From DATJGS01 sp035494735 (GTDB taxonomy: Bacteria > Eisenbacteria > RBG-16-71-46), in NCBI GenBank assembly GCA_035494735.1, contig DATJGS010000042.1, positions 1-64,000 on the forward strand: a stretch of 64,000 nt of DNA. Reading direction: 5' to 3'. The notes under the pieces are model-generated. The model was given only the letters and a program-made list of their open reading frames with translations, made no database searches and was not told the origin of the DNA. A program made the translations under genes and the position numbers. Positions 45,026 to 53,576 of the stretch are shown here, one piece after another (within the stretch, counting starts at the first letter, position 1; the number at the start of each line of letters is the position of its first letter).

Positions 45026-45567
45026 GTTCGGCTCCTTTCACGGGACGAGGCGGGGGCGGAAGGCCGTCGCGGCTCGGCGGCAACGGCCAGCACACGATAA
45101 CGGCGCGCCGGCGGCTCGGCCCAGGTCCACTCGGGGCCGCGCAGCGGGTCGCGGACTTCGAGAAACGTGAAGCGCCGCATTCCGGCGTCGGCCGACAGCA
45201 GTTCGCGCACGCCGTGCTCGCGCAGCAGCGCGGCGGTCTCGAAGCCGGGCGGCAGGCCGGGGGCCGGATCGGCGAACGCCAGCGCCTCGCGCAGGGCCGC
45301 CGCATATCCGGGGCCCGGCGCCAGCGCACGCGCCCCGGGCGTGGCCAGCAGCTCGTCCACGAAGCCCAGCGCGTCCGCGGGCTGCAGCGCGCGGGCCACG
45401 GCATGGGGATGCGTGACCAGCTCCAGGAATTCGCGCACCGCGCTCCACGGCAGGGCCCACGGCCGGTCGCTCTCGGCCAGGCGCTCCAGCACTCGGGCGC
45501 AGCGCGCGTGCTCGGGCGCGAAACGGTTGACGGCGAACGCCAGGACGCTGGTGTCGACCGCGATCAC
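45022..45567 (-). CDS. PIN-domain ribonuclease toxin (VapC-type)
   Basis: 181 residues from a GTG. IAVDTSVLAFA has the first Asp (D5); WSAVREFLELVTHP has the conserved Glu; further acidic residues lie in the C-terminal half. WALPWSAVREFLELVTHP resembles the TIGR00028 VapC group. It is longer than the usual 130-145, with a basic ~35-residue tail. A cognate antitoxin lies directly upstream, overlapping by 4 bases. Confidence 0.85.
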   Translation of the reverse strand: MIAVDTSVLAFAVNRFAPEHARCARVLERLAESDRPWALPWSAVREFLELVTHPHAVARALQPADALGFVDELLATPGARALAPGPGYAAALREALAFADPAPGLPPGFETAALLREHGVRELLSADAGMRRFTFLEVRDPLRGPEWTWAEPPARRYRVLAVAAEPRRPSAPASSRERSRT

Positions 45568-45794
45568 GCGTCCTCCGCCCCGGGGTCACGGCCCCGGGCG
45601 GCGCGCGGATCGACGAGGAACGGCCCCAGATCGTAGGAGGGCAGCGTGACTCGCGCGCGCCGCCCCGCGGTCGCGGCGAGCCCGAGGCGCAGCGTGCGCT
45701 CGACCACGGACGTCAGCGTGCGGCTTTCCGCCGCGGCGCGCCGGCGCAGCTCCGCGTGCAACGCGGCATCGAGGATCAGGGTCGTACGCTTCAT
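45564..45794 (-). CDS. Ribbon-helix-helix antitoxin (VapB-type)
   Basis: 76 residues from the ATG at 45794 (an ATG at 45806 would add four). KRTTLILDAAL then AELRRRAAAESRTLTSVVERTLRLGL is a ribbon-helix-helix DNA-binding domain; the C-terminal part should cap the toxin. Palindromic sites around its start codon suggest autorepression. First gene of vapB-vapC-ABM. Confidence 0.82.
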   Translation of the reverse strand: MKRTTLILDAALHAELRRRAAAESRTLTSVVERTLRLGLAATAGRRARVTLPSYDLGPFLVDPRAARGRDPGAEDA

Positions 45795-45815
45795 ATGCGA
45801 AAGCATAGCTTATGC
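45794..45815. promoter_or_regulatory. Operator-like half-sites at the antitoxin start
   Basis: Three alternating half-sites TATGC (45794-45798), GCATA (45803-45807) and TATGC (45811-45815) form two overlapping inverted repeats, with spacers GAAA and GCT. They cover the antitoxin start codon and the probable -10 (TATGCT on the minus strand), as in autoregulated ribbon-helix-helix systems. The transcript may be nearly leaderless. Confidence 0.55.
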
Positions 45816-45846
45816 GAGTTCAGAAAGTCGACGCCAGATTTTCGAG

Positions 45847-45875
45847 TTGAGCCGCGCGCGCCGCTCGGGCACAAT
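45847..45875 (+). promoter_or_regulatory. Candidate promoter of ahcY
   Basis: TTGAGC (45847-45852), 17 bases, CACAAT (45870-45875). Start near 45882, about 47 bases before the ATG. It is divergent from the antitoxin promoter. Confidence 0.45.
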
Positions 45876-45928
45876 CCTTCGCGCACCGAAACGACACAGG
45901 CTCCACCTCATCCCGTGAAGGAGATTCC

Positions 45929-47230
45929 ATGGCGTCACCGAAGAAGAACGGCCGCGCGCAGGCGAACGGCCAGGCCGTCGCCGGCCACGTGAAGGACGAA
46001 CGACTGGCCCGCGACGGCCGCATGCGCATCGAGTGGGCCGAGCGCAACATGCCGGTGCTGCGCGCGATCCGCGCGCGCTTCGCGAAGGAGCGGCCGCTGC
46101 GCGGCATGCGCATCGCGGCGTGCCTGCACGTGACCACCGAGACCGCGAACCTGGCGCGCACGCTGCAGGCGGGCGGCGCAGAAGTGTTCCTGTGCGGCTC
46201 GAATCCGCTCAGCACCCAGGACGACGTCGCGGCCGCCCTCGTCGCCCACTACGGCATCGCGACGTTCGCGATCAAGGGCGAGGACCACAAGACGTACTAC
46301 TCGCACATCGTGTCGTGCATCGAGGCCCGCCCGCACCTGACGATGGACGACGGCTGCGACCTCGTGACGGTGCTGCACACGAAGAAGAAGGCGTACCTGC
46401 GCGACGTGTTCGCCGGCACCGAGGAGACGTCGACCGGTGTGACGCGCCTGCGTGCCATGGCCTCGAGCAAAGTGCTCAAGTACCCGGTGATCGCGATCAA
46501 CGACGCGGACACCAAGCACCTGTTCGACAACCGCTACGGCACCGGCCAGAGCACGATGGACGGCGTGATCCGCGCGACGAACATGCTGGTCGCCGGCGCG
46601 ACGGTCGTCATCGCCGGCTACGGCTGGTGCGGCCGCGGCCTGGCGGCGCGCGCGAAGGGCATGGGCGCCACGGTGCTGGTCACCGAGATCGATCCGGTGC
46701 GCGCGCTGGAGGCGCAGATGGACGGCTATCAGGTGATCTCGATGGCCGAGGCCGCGCCGCGCGGCGACCTGTTCATCACGGTCACCGGCAACAAGTCGGT
46801 CCTGCGCCGCGAGCACTTCGCGGCGATGAAGGACGGCGCGATCGTCGCGAACAGCGGCCACTTCAACGTCGAGATCGACATCCCGGCGCTGGAGCGGATG
46901 AGCAGCAGCCGGCGCGCGGTGCGCCCGTTCGTCGAGGAGTTCCGCGTGGGCGGCAAGCGCGTGAACCTGCTCGGCGAGGGCCGGCTCATCAATCTCGCGG
47001 CGGCCGAAGGGCACCCCGCCATGGTCATGGACATGTCGTTCGCGAACCAGGCGCTGAGCGTCGAGTACTTGAAGAAGAAGGCGCGCACCCTGAAGAAGAA
47101 CGTCTACGTCGTGCCGAAGAACATCGATCAGGAGGTGGCGCGTCTCAAGCTGAAGAGCATGAACATCGCCATCGACACCCTGACGGCCGAGCAGGTGAAG
47201 TACCTGTCGACGTGGGCCGAGGGCACGTAG
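45929..47230 (+). CDS. ahcY: Adenosylhomocysteinase, short (Thermotoga/archaeal-like) type
   Basis: 433 residues after GAAGGAGA. It splits S-adenosylhomocysteine to adenosine and homocysteine with bound NAD. CLHVTTETANLARTLQAGG, SNPLSTQDDVAAAL, DDGCDL, the K/D pair in INDADTKHLFDNRYGTGQS and the NAD site VIAGYGWCGRG are present. SNPLSTQDDV and the lack of the ~40-residue insert mark the short type. There is an extra basic N-terminus of about 25 residues. With metK it completes the methyl cycle. Confidence 0.95.
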   Translation: MASPKKNGRAQANGQAVAGHVKDERLARDGRMRIEWAERNMPVLRAIRARFAKERPLRGMRIAACLHVTTETANLARTLQAGGAEVFLCGSNPLSTQDDVAAALVAHYGIATFAIKGEDHKTYYSHIVSCIEARPHLTMDDGCDLVTVLHTKKKAYLRDVFAGTEETSTGVTRLRAMASSKVLKYPVIAINDADTKHLFDNRYGTGQSTMDGVIRATNMLVAGATVVIAGYGWCGRGLAARAKGMGATVLVTEIDPVRALEAQMDGYQVISMAEAAPRGDLFITVTGNKSVLRREHFAAMKDGAIVANSGHFNVEIDIPALERMSSSRRAVRPFVEEFRVGGKRVNLLGEGRLINLAAAEGHPAMVMDMSFANQALSVEYLKKKARTLKKNVYVVPKNIDQEVARLKLKSMNIAIDTLTAEQVKYLSTWAEGT

Positions 47231-47254
47231 CCGAACACGAGCGTTCGCCAACGC

Positions 47255-47284
47255 GGCCCCTCGCGCCACGCGGCGCGGGGGGCC
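47255..47284 (+). terminator. Hairpin after ahcY
   Basis: A 13-bp stem with one U-G pair, 47255-47267 with 47272-47284, loop ACGC. It is very GC-rich and lacks a U-run. Probable terminator or 3'-end stabiliser. Confidence 0.5.
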
Positions 47285-47305
47285 GTGCGCGTTCGCGGCC
47301 CCCAG

Positions 47306-47335
47306 TTGCGTGCGCGGCTCGCGCTCGCCTAGCGT
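47306..47335 (+). promoter_or_regulatory. Candidate promoter of the aminotransferase gene
   Basis: TTGCGT (47306-47311), 18 bases, TAGCGT (47330-47335). The predicted start falls on or next to the ATG at 47342, so the mRNA may be leaderless. Confidence 0.45.
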
Positions 47336-47341
47336 GGCGCC

Positions 47342-48499
47342 ATGCTCCTTCCTCGAGTTCCGGCCGACGACGCCCCGAATGCCTGGGGCGCCGAGCTCGA
47401 GCGGCGGCGCGCGCGAGGCGAGGCGCTGCTCGATCTCACCGAGGCCAACCCCACCCGAGTCGGGCTGTCGGCGCCGCCCCCCGACGCGCTCGCGGCGTGG
47501 GGTGCCGCGCCGTATGCGCCCGACGCGCGCGGCGTGCCGACGGCCCGCGAGGCCGTCGCCGCGTACTACGCCGCCCGCGGACGCGACGTGCACCCGGACG
47601 ACGTCGTGCTGACGACCGGCACGAGCGAGTCCTACGCGCACCTGTTCCGGCTGCTCGTGAGTCCGGGCGGGTGCGTGCTGGCGCCCGCGCCGAGCTATCC
47701 GCTGTTCGAGCCCCTGGCGCGGCTCGAGGGCGTGGAGCTCGAGGCCTGGCGCCTGGCGTACGACGGTCGCTGGCACGCGGACCTGGATTCGATCGCGGAC
47801 GGTTTCCGGCGCGGCGCGCGCGCCGCGATCCTGGTCGAGCCCAATCACCCGACGGGCACGGCGCTCGCGGCCGAGGAGTTCGCGGCGCTGGAGTCCTCGG
47901 CGCGCGCGCATGACGCCGCGCTGATCGTCGACGAAGTGTTCGGCGACTTTGCGTGGGAGCGAAGCGCGCCGTTCGCCAGTCGCGCCGGGGAGCGCGCGAC
48001 CCCGACATTCGTCCTGAGCGGACTGTCCAAGGTCTGCGGCTGGCCGCAGCTCAAGCTCGGATGGATCGTGATCCAGGGACCCGACGTCGCGCGCCGCGAG
48101 GCGCGCCGCGGACTCGAGTGGATCGCGGATCTGTTCCTGTCCGTGGGCAGTGCCGTGCAGCGCGAGCTGCCCGTTCTGCTCGACGCCCGGCACGCGTTCC
48201 AGGACCGTGTCCGCGAGCGGCTCGACGCGAATCGCGACACGCTCGAGACGTGGCTGCGCGGTCATCCGGAAGTCGACGTCCTGCGGGCCGACGGCGGCTG
48301 GCACGTCGTGCTGCGCCTGCCGTCGCGCGCGAGCGGCGAAGCCTGGTCGCTCGCGCTGCTCGCGCGCGGCGTGATCGTGCACCCCGGCCACTTCTACGAC
48401 ATCGAGCGCGAGAGCTTCGTCGTGATGAGCCTGATCGCGCGTCCCGAAACCTGGGCACGCGGGCTCGAGGCGCTCGGCGCGGTGCTGGCCGCGCCGTGA
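47342..48499 (+). CDS. PLP-dependent class I/II aminotransferase
   Basis: 385 residues. LTEANPTRVGL, TTGTSESYAHLFRLL, EPNHPTGTA, IVDEVFGDF, the PLP-lysine in LSGLSKVCGWPQLKLGW and the C-terminal SLIARPETW are fold type I aminotransferase features. The donor/acceptor pair is not identifiable. No Shine-Dalgarno precedes the ATG, in line with a leaderless start. Confidence 0.88.
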   Translation: MLLPRVPADDAPNAWGAELERRRARGEALLDLTEANPTRVGLSAPPPDALAAWGAAPYAPDARGVPTAREAVAAYYAARGRDVHPDDVVLTTGTSESYAHLFRLLVSPGGCVLAPAPSYPLFEPLARLEGVELEAWRLAYDGRWHADLDSIADGFRRGARAAILVEPNHPTGTALAAEEFAALESSARAHDAALIVDEVFGDFAWERSAPFASRAGERATPTFVLSGLSKVCGWPQLKLGWIVIQGPDVARREARRGLEWIADLFLSVGSAVQRELPVLLDARHAFQDRVRERLDANRDTLETWLRGHPEVDVLRADGGWHVVLRLPSRASGEAWSLALLARGVIVHPGHFYDIERESFVVMSLIARPETWARGLEALGAVLAAP

Positions 48500-48682
48500 A
48501 CGTGCCGGCGCGCGCGCAGGGCGTCGCGCGGGGCGCCGGAAACTCGTTTGCGTCGTGCGGCACGAAGCCCAATCATGCCGCGTGCGCGACCGGGCAGGCG
48601 CTCGCGCCCGCGCCGGCAACGGGCGTGACGCACGGCCACCAACCGGCGTGCGTCGCGGCCATCGATCGACGGGAGGTGTGAT

Positions 48683-49240
48683 GTGCGCATGAGGTTCGGA
48701 CCGGTGGTCTGGGCGCTGGTCGCGACGACGGGCCTGGCCATCGCGGCGACGGCCGCGGGTCCGGGGGGCGGCGCCGACGCCGCACGCGTCGGCTACGAGT
48801 GGATGCGGCAGGTTGAATGGATCGACCGCGCTCCGCTCGGCGCCGATCAGGCGCGCGGTCGCGTTCTCGTCGTCGAGTTCTGGGCCGCAGAATGCATCAA
48901 CTGCCGGCGCACGGCGCCCGCGATGCGCGCACTTGCCGAGCGCTACGCGCACGATCCACGCGTGCTCGTCATCGGCGTGCACTCGCCCGAGCTCGAGGTC
49001 GAGCGCCGTGTCGACACGGTGCGGCGCGCCATGGCCGAGCAGGGCGTCACGTTCCCGGTCGCGCAGGACGGCGCTGGCGCCGCCTGGAACGCGTTTCACA
49101 ACCGCTACTGGCCGGCGCTCTACGTCGTGGACGGCGCGGGACGCGTGCGCGCCACGCATGTCGGCGAGCTGCACGTCGATTCGCCGGCGTGGGGTGCGTT
49201 CCTCCAGCGCATCGACGCCGTGCGCTCGGAACGCTCGTGA
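48683..49240 (+). CDS. Exported thioredoxin-like (TlpA/DipZ-type) protein
   Basis: 185 residues from a GTG after GGGAGG (or ATG at 48689). A signal/anchor helix (about 6-25) precedes a redoxin domain with VVEFWAAECINCRR, so the active pair is CINC, and a cis-Pro block NRYWPALYVVD. The WAAECINC form is common in DipZ-like domains. It would act on envelope disulfides. Its stop overlaps the GH1 gene. Confidence 0.85.
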   Translation: MRMRFGPVVWALVATTGLAIAATAAGPGGGADAARVGYEWMRQVEWIDRAPLGADQARGRVLVVEFWAAECINCRRTAPAMRALAERYAHDPRVLVIGVHSPELEVERRVDTVRRAMAEQGVTFPVAQDGAGAAWNAFHNRYWPALYVVDGAGRVRATHVGELHVDSPAWGAFLQRIDAVRSERS

Positions 49241-50769
49241 GCCCCATGCCCCCGGGCGGGCCGATCGAGCCCGAGCCGGGGGCGCCGGCGCCCGATCCCG
49301 GGGCGGCCGCCGACGCCGCAGGAGCGGGCGCGACGCCCGGAACGACGCCCGCTCCGAGCGCCGCGCCTGTCGCGCCCGCGCCCGCCAACGCTGCGCCGGC
49401 GCCGCCGACCATCCCCGGGCCGACGCTCGACGAACCGCTCGCCACTCCGGAAGCGCGCGTCCCGGTCGCCGGACCCGAAGTCGCGGAGGGGCACGGAACG
49501 CACTCCGCGAACTTCCGCTTCCCCGCGGGCTTCCTGTGGGGCGCGGCGACCAGTGCGCAGCAGGTCGAGGGCGGCATCACCGGCAACGACTGGGCGGACT
49601 GGGAGCGGAACGGTCACGTGCGCGAGGCGTCGGGTGCGGCCGCCGACCACTTCCATCGCTTTCGCGACGACTTCGATCTCGCGCGGCAGTTGGAGCACAA
49701 CGCCCACCGCTTCTCCATCGAGTGGAGTCGCATCGAGCCCGAGGACGGCGTCTTCTCGGACGCCGGCATCGCGCACTACCGCGAGGTGCTGGAGGCGCTG
49801 CGCGCCCGCGGCATCGTGCCGGTCGTCACGCTGTTCCACTACACGATGCCGCGCTGGCTCGCGGCGATGGGCGGGTGGGAGTCGGACGCGATCGAGCAGC
49901 GCTTCACGCGTTACGTCGAGCGCGTGGTGACGGAGTACCGCGACCTCGCGCACTGGTGGATCACGCTGAACGAACCGGTCGTGCAGGCATTCAAGGGCTG
50001 GATGCTCGGCCAGTGGCCACCCGGAAAACAGAACGACGTGCCGGCCGCGTTTCGCGTGATCCGCCGCATGCTGAGAACGCACATTCGCGCGTACCACGCC
50101 ATCCACGAGCTGCAGCCCGGCGCGATGGTGAGCGTCGCCAAGCACGTGCTCGCGTTCACGCCGTGCAATCCCGACCGCTTTCGCGACCGCCTGTCCGTGC
50201 GCGTGCGCGAGTACTTGTTCAACCAGTTGTTCATCGACGCGCTGCACAAGGGCGTCCTGCGCGTGCCCGGCGTGCTGTGGGAACGGCTCCCCGCCGGACG
50301 CACGCTCGACTTCATCGGGCTCAACTACTATACGCGCGATTTCGTCCACAACACCGGCATCGACGTGCCCGGCTGGCTCGGCGCGTCCTGCCCGCTCGAC
50401 CACCATCAGCACGTCGGCAAACGCAATGCGCTCGGGTGGGAGGTCTATCCGGAAGGGCTCGCGCATTTCCTGCGACTGTTCCGGCGCTATCGCCTGCCCA
50501 TCCTGATCACCGAGAACGGCGTTCCGGCGCGCGACGACAACGATCGGTGGACGTTCATCTACTTGCACCTGTGGCAGGTCGCGCGCGCCATCGACGACGG
50601 CGTGCCGGTCGTGGGCTATCTGTACTGGTCGCTGCTCGACAACTACGAGTGGGCCGACGGCTTTCAGCCGCGCTTCGGCCTCGTCGCCGTCGACTACCGC
50701 ACGCAGAAGCGCACGATCCGCCCGAGCGCGCGACTGCTGGCCCGCATCATCCGCCGCAACGAGCTGTGA
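49237..50769 (+). CDS. GH1 beta-glucosidase-like glycosidase with Pro/Ala-rich N-terminus
   Basis: 510 residues from a GTG overlapping the redoxin stop (ATG at 49246 is also possible). The first ~85 residues are Pro/Ala/Gly-rich and disordered, without a clear signal peptide. The GH1 barrel follows: FLWGAATSAQQVEGG, acid/base E246 in TLNEP and nucleophile E426 in ITENG; the family's LYWSLLDNYEW ends the barrel. It probably cleaves beta-glucosides or beta-galactosides. Location is unclear. Confidence 0.9.
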   Translation: MSPMPPGGPIEPEPGAPAPDPGAAADAAGAGATPGTTPAPSAAPVAPAPANAAPAPPTIPGPTLDEPLATPEARVPVAGPEVAEGHGTHSANFRFPAGFLWGAATSAQQVEGGITGNDWADWERNGHVREASGAAADHFHRFRDDFDLARQLEHNAHRFSIEWSRIEPEDGVFSDAGIAHYREVLEALRARGIVPVVTLFHYTMPRWLAAMGGWESDAIEQRFTRYVERVVTEYRDLAHWWITLNEPVVQAFKGWMLGQWPPGKQNDVPAAFRVIRRMLRTHIRAYHAIHELQPGAMVSVAKHVLAFTPCNPDRFRDRLSVRVREYLFNQLFIDALHKGVLRVPGVLWERLPAGRTLDFIGLNYYTRDFVHNTGIDVPGWLGASCPLDHHQHVGKRNALGWEVYPEGLAHFLRLFRRYRLPILITENGVPARDDNDRWTFIYLHLWQVARAIDDGVPVVGYLYWSLLDNYEWADGFQPRFGLVAVDYRTQKRTIRPSARLLARIIRRNEL

Positions 50770-50774
50770 ACGAC

Positions 50775-50840
50775 GGCGGACGCGGCGCGGCGCGGCGGGC
50801 GCGGCGGGCACGGCGGGCGCACGCGGCGCGGCGCCCGCGA
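50775..50840. repeat. Low-complexity GCGGCG/GGGCGC tract
   Basis: A GC-only tract of short imperfect GCGGCG- and CGGGCG-type units after the GH1 stop. It looks like slippage-derived sequence in a spacer, not a functional repeat. The hppA terminator lies just beyond. Confidence 0.4.
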
Positions 50841-50852
50841 CCCGAAAACGCA

Positions 50853-50884
50853 CGGGCCCCCGTCCCGTGTGGGAAGGGGGCCCG
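50853..50884 (-). terminator. Terminator after hppA (minus strand)
   Basis: A 9-bp stem CGGGCCCCC (50853-50861) with GGGGGCCCG (50876-50884) and inner TCCC/GGGA pairing. On the minus strand TGCGTTTTC follows the stem. It may also stop GH1 transcription, with no U-run on the plus strand. Confidence 0.7.
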
Positions 50885-50901
50885 CCTCTGCCGATCCGCG
50901 A

Positions 50902-53325
50902 TCAGCGATTCGTCGAGATGCGCATGCTGTAGAACGAGCGGTACACGAACACCAGCGCGATCAGCATCAGCACGACGCCCAGCGGCCGCGCCACTGCCTG
51001 ATTCGCGACGCCCATCTCCACCGCGAGCAGGCCGAACAGCGTCGTGAACTTGATGATCGGGTTGAGCGCGACCGACGACGTGTCCTTGTACGGATCGCCG
51101 ACCGTGTCGCCCACCACCGTCGCGTCGTGCAGCGCGGTGCCCTTCTCGTGCAGCTCGACTTCGACGATCTTCTTGGCGTTGTCCCACGCGCCGCCGGCGT
51201 TCGCCATGTACACCGCCTGGAAGAGGCCGACGACGGCGATCGACACCAGGTACGCCACGAAGAAGATCGGATCGAAGAACGCGTACGCCAGCGTCAGGCA
51301 GAAGATGACGATGAAGATGTTGAACATGCCCTTCTGCGCGTACTGCGTGCAGATGCGCACGACTTCCTTCGAGTCCTTGATCGAGGCGCTGGCCGCCGAA
51401 TCGAGCTTGATGTTCTTCTTGATGTACTCGACCGCGCGATACGCGCCGGTCGTGACGGCCTGCATCGAGGCGCCGGTGAACCAGTACACCGTGGCGCCGC
51501 CCATGATGAGCCCGAGCAGCACGCGCGGCTCGGTCAGCGTCAGGTCGAACGCGGCGCCCATCTGCTGCCGGAGCAGCACGATCAGCGAGAAGATCATCGT
51601 CGTCGCGCCGGCCACCGCCGTCGCGATCAGCACGGGCTTGGCGGTCGCCTTGAACGTGTTGCCGGCGCCGTCATTGTCCTCGAGGTAGTGCTTGCCCTTC
51701 GCGAAGTCGGGGCGGAAGCCGAACTGGCGCTCGACCTCGGCCGACGCGCCGGGCAGGGTCTCGATCTGCGACAGCTCGAAGATGCTCTGGGCGTTGTCCG
51801 TGACCGGGCCGTACGAGTCGACGGCGATCGTGACCGGTCCCATGCCGAGGAGTCCGAACGCCACGAGGCCGAACGCGAACACCGCCTCGTGCGACATGTA
51901 CGCGGACAGGCCCTGCTTCGACAACAGGTACGCGATGAGCAGCAGCCCGGCGATGGTCAGGCCCTTCCAGAACACCGAGAAATTGCCGGCCACGAGGCCC
52001 GACAGGATGTTCAGCGACGGCCCGCCCTCGCGCGACGCGGCCACGATCTCGCGCGTGTGGCGCGAATTCGCGCTCGTGAAGACCTTCGTCAGCTCGGGGA
52101 TGAGCGCGGCCGCCAGCGTGCCGCACGAGATGATGCTCGACAGCTTCCACCACAGCCCGCCGCCCAGGTCCGACAGCATCCACTTGGACACGACATACGT
52201 GACGGCGATCGACAGGATCGAGGTCAGCCACACGAGCGTCGTCAGCGGCGCCTCGAAGTCCATCTTGTCCTTGCCGGTGTGCTGCGAGCGCGCGAGCGAC
52301 GCGTTCAGCGAGTACGACACGATCGACGTGACGATCATCAGGATGCGCATCACGAAGATCCACACCAGCAGCTGCGCCTTGTGCTCGGGCATCACCGCCA
52401 GCGCGATGAAGCTGATGAGCGCGACGCCGGTCACGCCGTACGTCTCGAAACCGTCGGCGGTCGGGCCGACCGAGTCGCCCGCGTTGTCGCCGGTGCAGTC
52501 CGCGATCACACCCGGGTTGCGCGGATCGTCCTCCTTGATCTTGAAGACGACCTTCATGAGATCGGAGCCGATGTCGGCGATCTTCGTGAAGATGCCGCCC
52601 GCGATGCGCAGCGCCGAGGCGCCCAGCGACTCGCCGATGGCGAAGCCGAGGAACGACGCGCCGGCCGCCTCCTTGGGCACGAACAGCAGGATGATGAGCA
52701 TCATGATCAGCTCGACGCAGATCAGGAGCACGCCGATGCTCATGCCGGCCTGCAGCGGGATCTCGTACACCTGGAGCGGCTTGCCCTTGAGCGACGCGAA
52801 CGCCGTGCGGCTGTTCGCGTACGTGTTCATGCGGATGCCGAACCACGCCACCGAGTACGAGCCGAGGATGCCCACGATCGACCACATGAGGATGAGCGCG
52901 ACCTTGGCCACCGTCATGTGCTGGAGCACGCCGAAGTAGTAGACGATGCACGCTCCGATGAAGATCTCGAGCACCATCAGCAGACGGCCCTGCTGCAGCA
53001 AGTACGTCTTGCACGTCTCGTAGATGATGTTCGACACGTCGAGCATGCTCTTGTGCGCCGGCATGGCCTTGACCTGGTTGAACATCATCAGCCCGAACGC
53101 CATGCCGAGCGCGCACACGACGAGCCCGACGAGCAGCAGCGTGTGGCCGCTGACGCCCGCGCCGAACAGCTGGTAGGTGGTGTCGATCGCCGGGATCTGG
53201 AGATCCAGTTCGCTGGCGAACGCGCGCACGGGCAGCGCGCAGGCGGCCAGCGCCGCGACGCCGAGGCCCCATGCGGGGCGAGACAGACTCCGCAGGGAGA
53301 GTCCCGCGGTGCGCGACATCTTCAT
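50902..53325 (-). CDS. hppA: Membrane-bound proton-translocating pyrophosphatase
   Basis: 807 residues from the ATG at 53325 after AAGGAGC. It is rich in membrane helices (about 16 expected). It hydrolyses PPi and pumps H+ (or Na+). Metal/PPi-binding blocks are kept: GGIFTKIADIGSD, EDDPRNPGVIAD, TGDNAGDSVGPTADGFETY. The GNTFKATAK block has Lys where K+-independent pumps do. The usual DNAGGIAEM is DNAQSIFEL with an insert of about 20 residues after it. The N-terminus reads as a signal peptide (about 1-37) ahead of the first helix. Confidence 0.93.
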   Translation of the reverse strand: MKMSRTAGLSLRSLSRPAWGLGVAALAACALPVRAFASELDLQIPAIDTTYQLFGAGVSGHTLLLVGLVVCALGMAFGLMMFNQVKAMPAHKSMLDVSNIIYETCKTYLLQQGRLLMVLEIFIGACIVYYFGVLQHMTVAKVALILMWSIVGILGSYSVAWFGIRMNTYANSRTAFASLKGKPLQVYEIPLQAGMSIGVLLICVELIMMLIILLFVPKEAAGASFLGFAIGESLGASALRIAGGIFTKIADIGSDLMKVVFKIKEDDPRNPGVIADCTGDNAGDSVGPTADGFETYGVTGVALISFIALAVMPEHKAQLLVWIFVMRILMIVTSIVSYSLNASLARSQHTGKDKMDFEAPLTTLVWLTSILSIAVTYVVSKWMLSDLGGGLWWKLSSIISCGTLAAALIPELTKVFTSANSRHTREIVAASREGGPSLNILSGLVAGNFSVFWKGLTIAGLLLIAYLLSKQGLSAYMSHEAVFAFGLVAFGLLGMGPVTIAVDSYGPVTDNAQSIFELSQIETLPGASAEVERQFGFRPDFAKGKHYLEDNDGAGNTFKATAKPVLIATAVAGATTMIFSLIVLLRQQMGAAFDLTLTEPRVLLGLIMGGATVYWFTGASMQAVTTGAYRAVEYIKKNIKLDSAASASIKDSKEVVRICTQYAQKGMFNIFIVIFCLTLAYAFFDPIFFVAYLVSIAVVGLFQAVYMANAGGAWDNAKKIVEVELHEKGTALHDATVVGDTVGDPYKDTSSVALNPIIKFTTLFGLLAVEMGVANQAVARPLGVVLMLIALVFVYRSFYSMRISTNR

Positions 53326-53473
53326 CGAAAGCTCCTTGATGGATGACGAGGCCCCGGCTTTTCGAGAGCCGGTGGAACCGCCCACGGGCGCAGAGGTGAC
53401 GAGGGGTGTGCAGGCCCGGGGACGGGAGGGTGTTCCTCCATCCACGGCAGGGACCATGGACAAAGGACGCGGG

Positions 53474-53503
53474 AAGATACCCGAGCGGGGGAGCGGCCGG
53501 CAA
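53474..53503 (-). promoter_or_regulatory. Candidate promoter of hppA
   Basis: On the minus strand TTGCCG (53498-53503), 18 bases, TATCTT (53474-53479). Start near 53467, about 140 bases before the ATG. Confidence 0.45.
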
Positions 53504-53542
53504 GGGCGGAGGCGTTCCGGCCTGGCCGCCCGTGACTTCGTC

Positions 53543-53566
53543 AGCGCGCGCGAGCTACCGCGCGCT
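53543..53566 (-). terminator. Hairpin after the FG-GAP gene
   Basis: A perfect 8-bp stem AGCGCGCG (53543-53550) with CGCGCGCT (53559-53566), loop CGAGCTAC. Located 10 bases beyond the FG-GAP stop on the minus strand. Weak U-run. Confidence 0.45.
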
Positions 53567-53576
53567 CGTCGTGACG

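Noticed and set aside
42444..45404. A 986-codon open frame on the minus strand opposite metK and the epimerase gene
   Set aside because: Produced by the high-GC third positions of the plus-strand genes; Arg/Ala/His-rich translation without any domain, and it spans a terminator.
45935..49174. A 1079-codon minus-strand open frame opposite ahcY and the aminotransferase
   Set aside because: Same shadow effect; it covers two well-supported genes and has no recognisable motif.
50869..53346. An 825-codon plus-strand open frame opposite hppA
   Set aside because: Extremely His/Arg/Asp-rich translation, no ribosome site, mirror of hppA.
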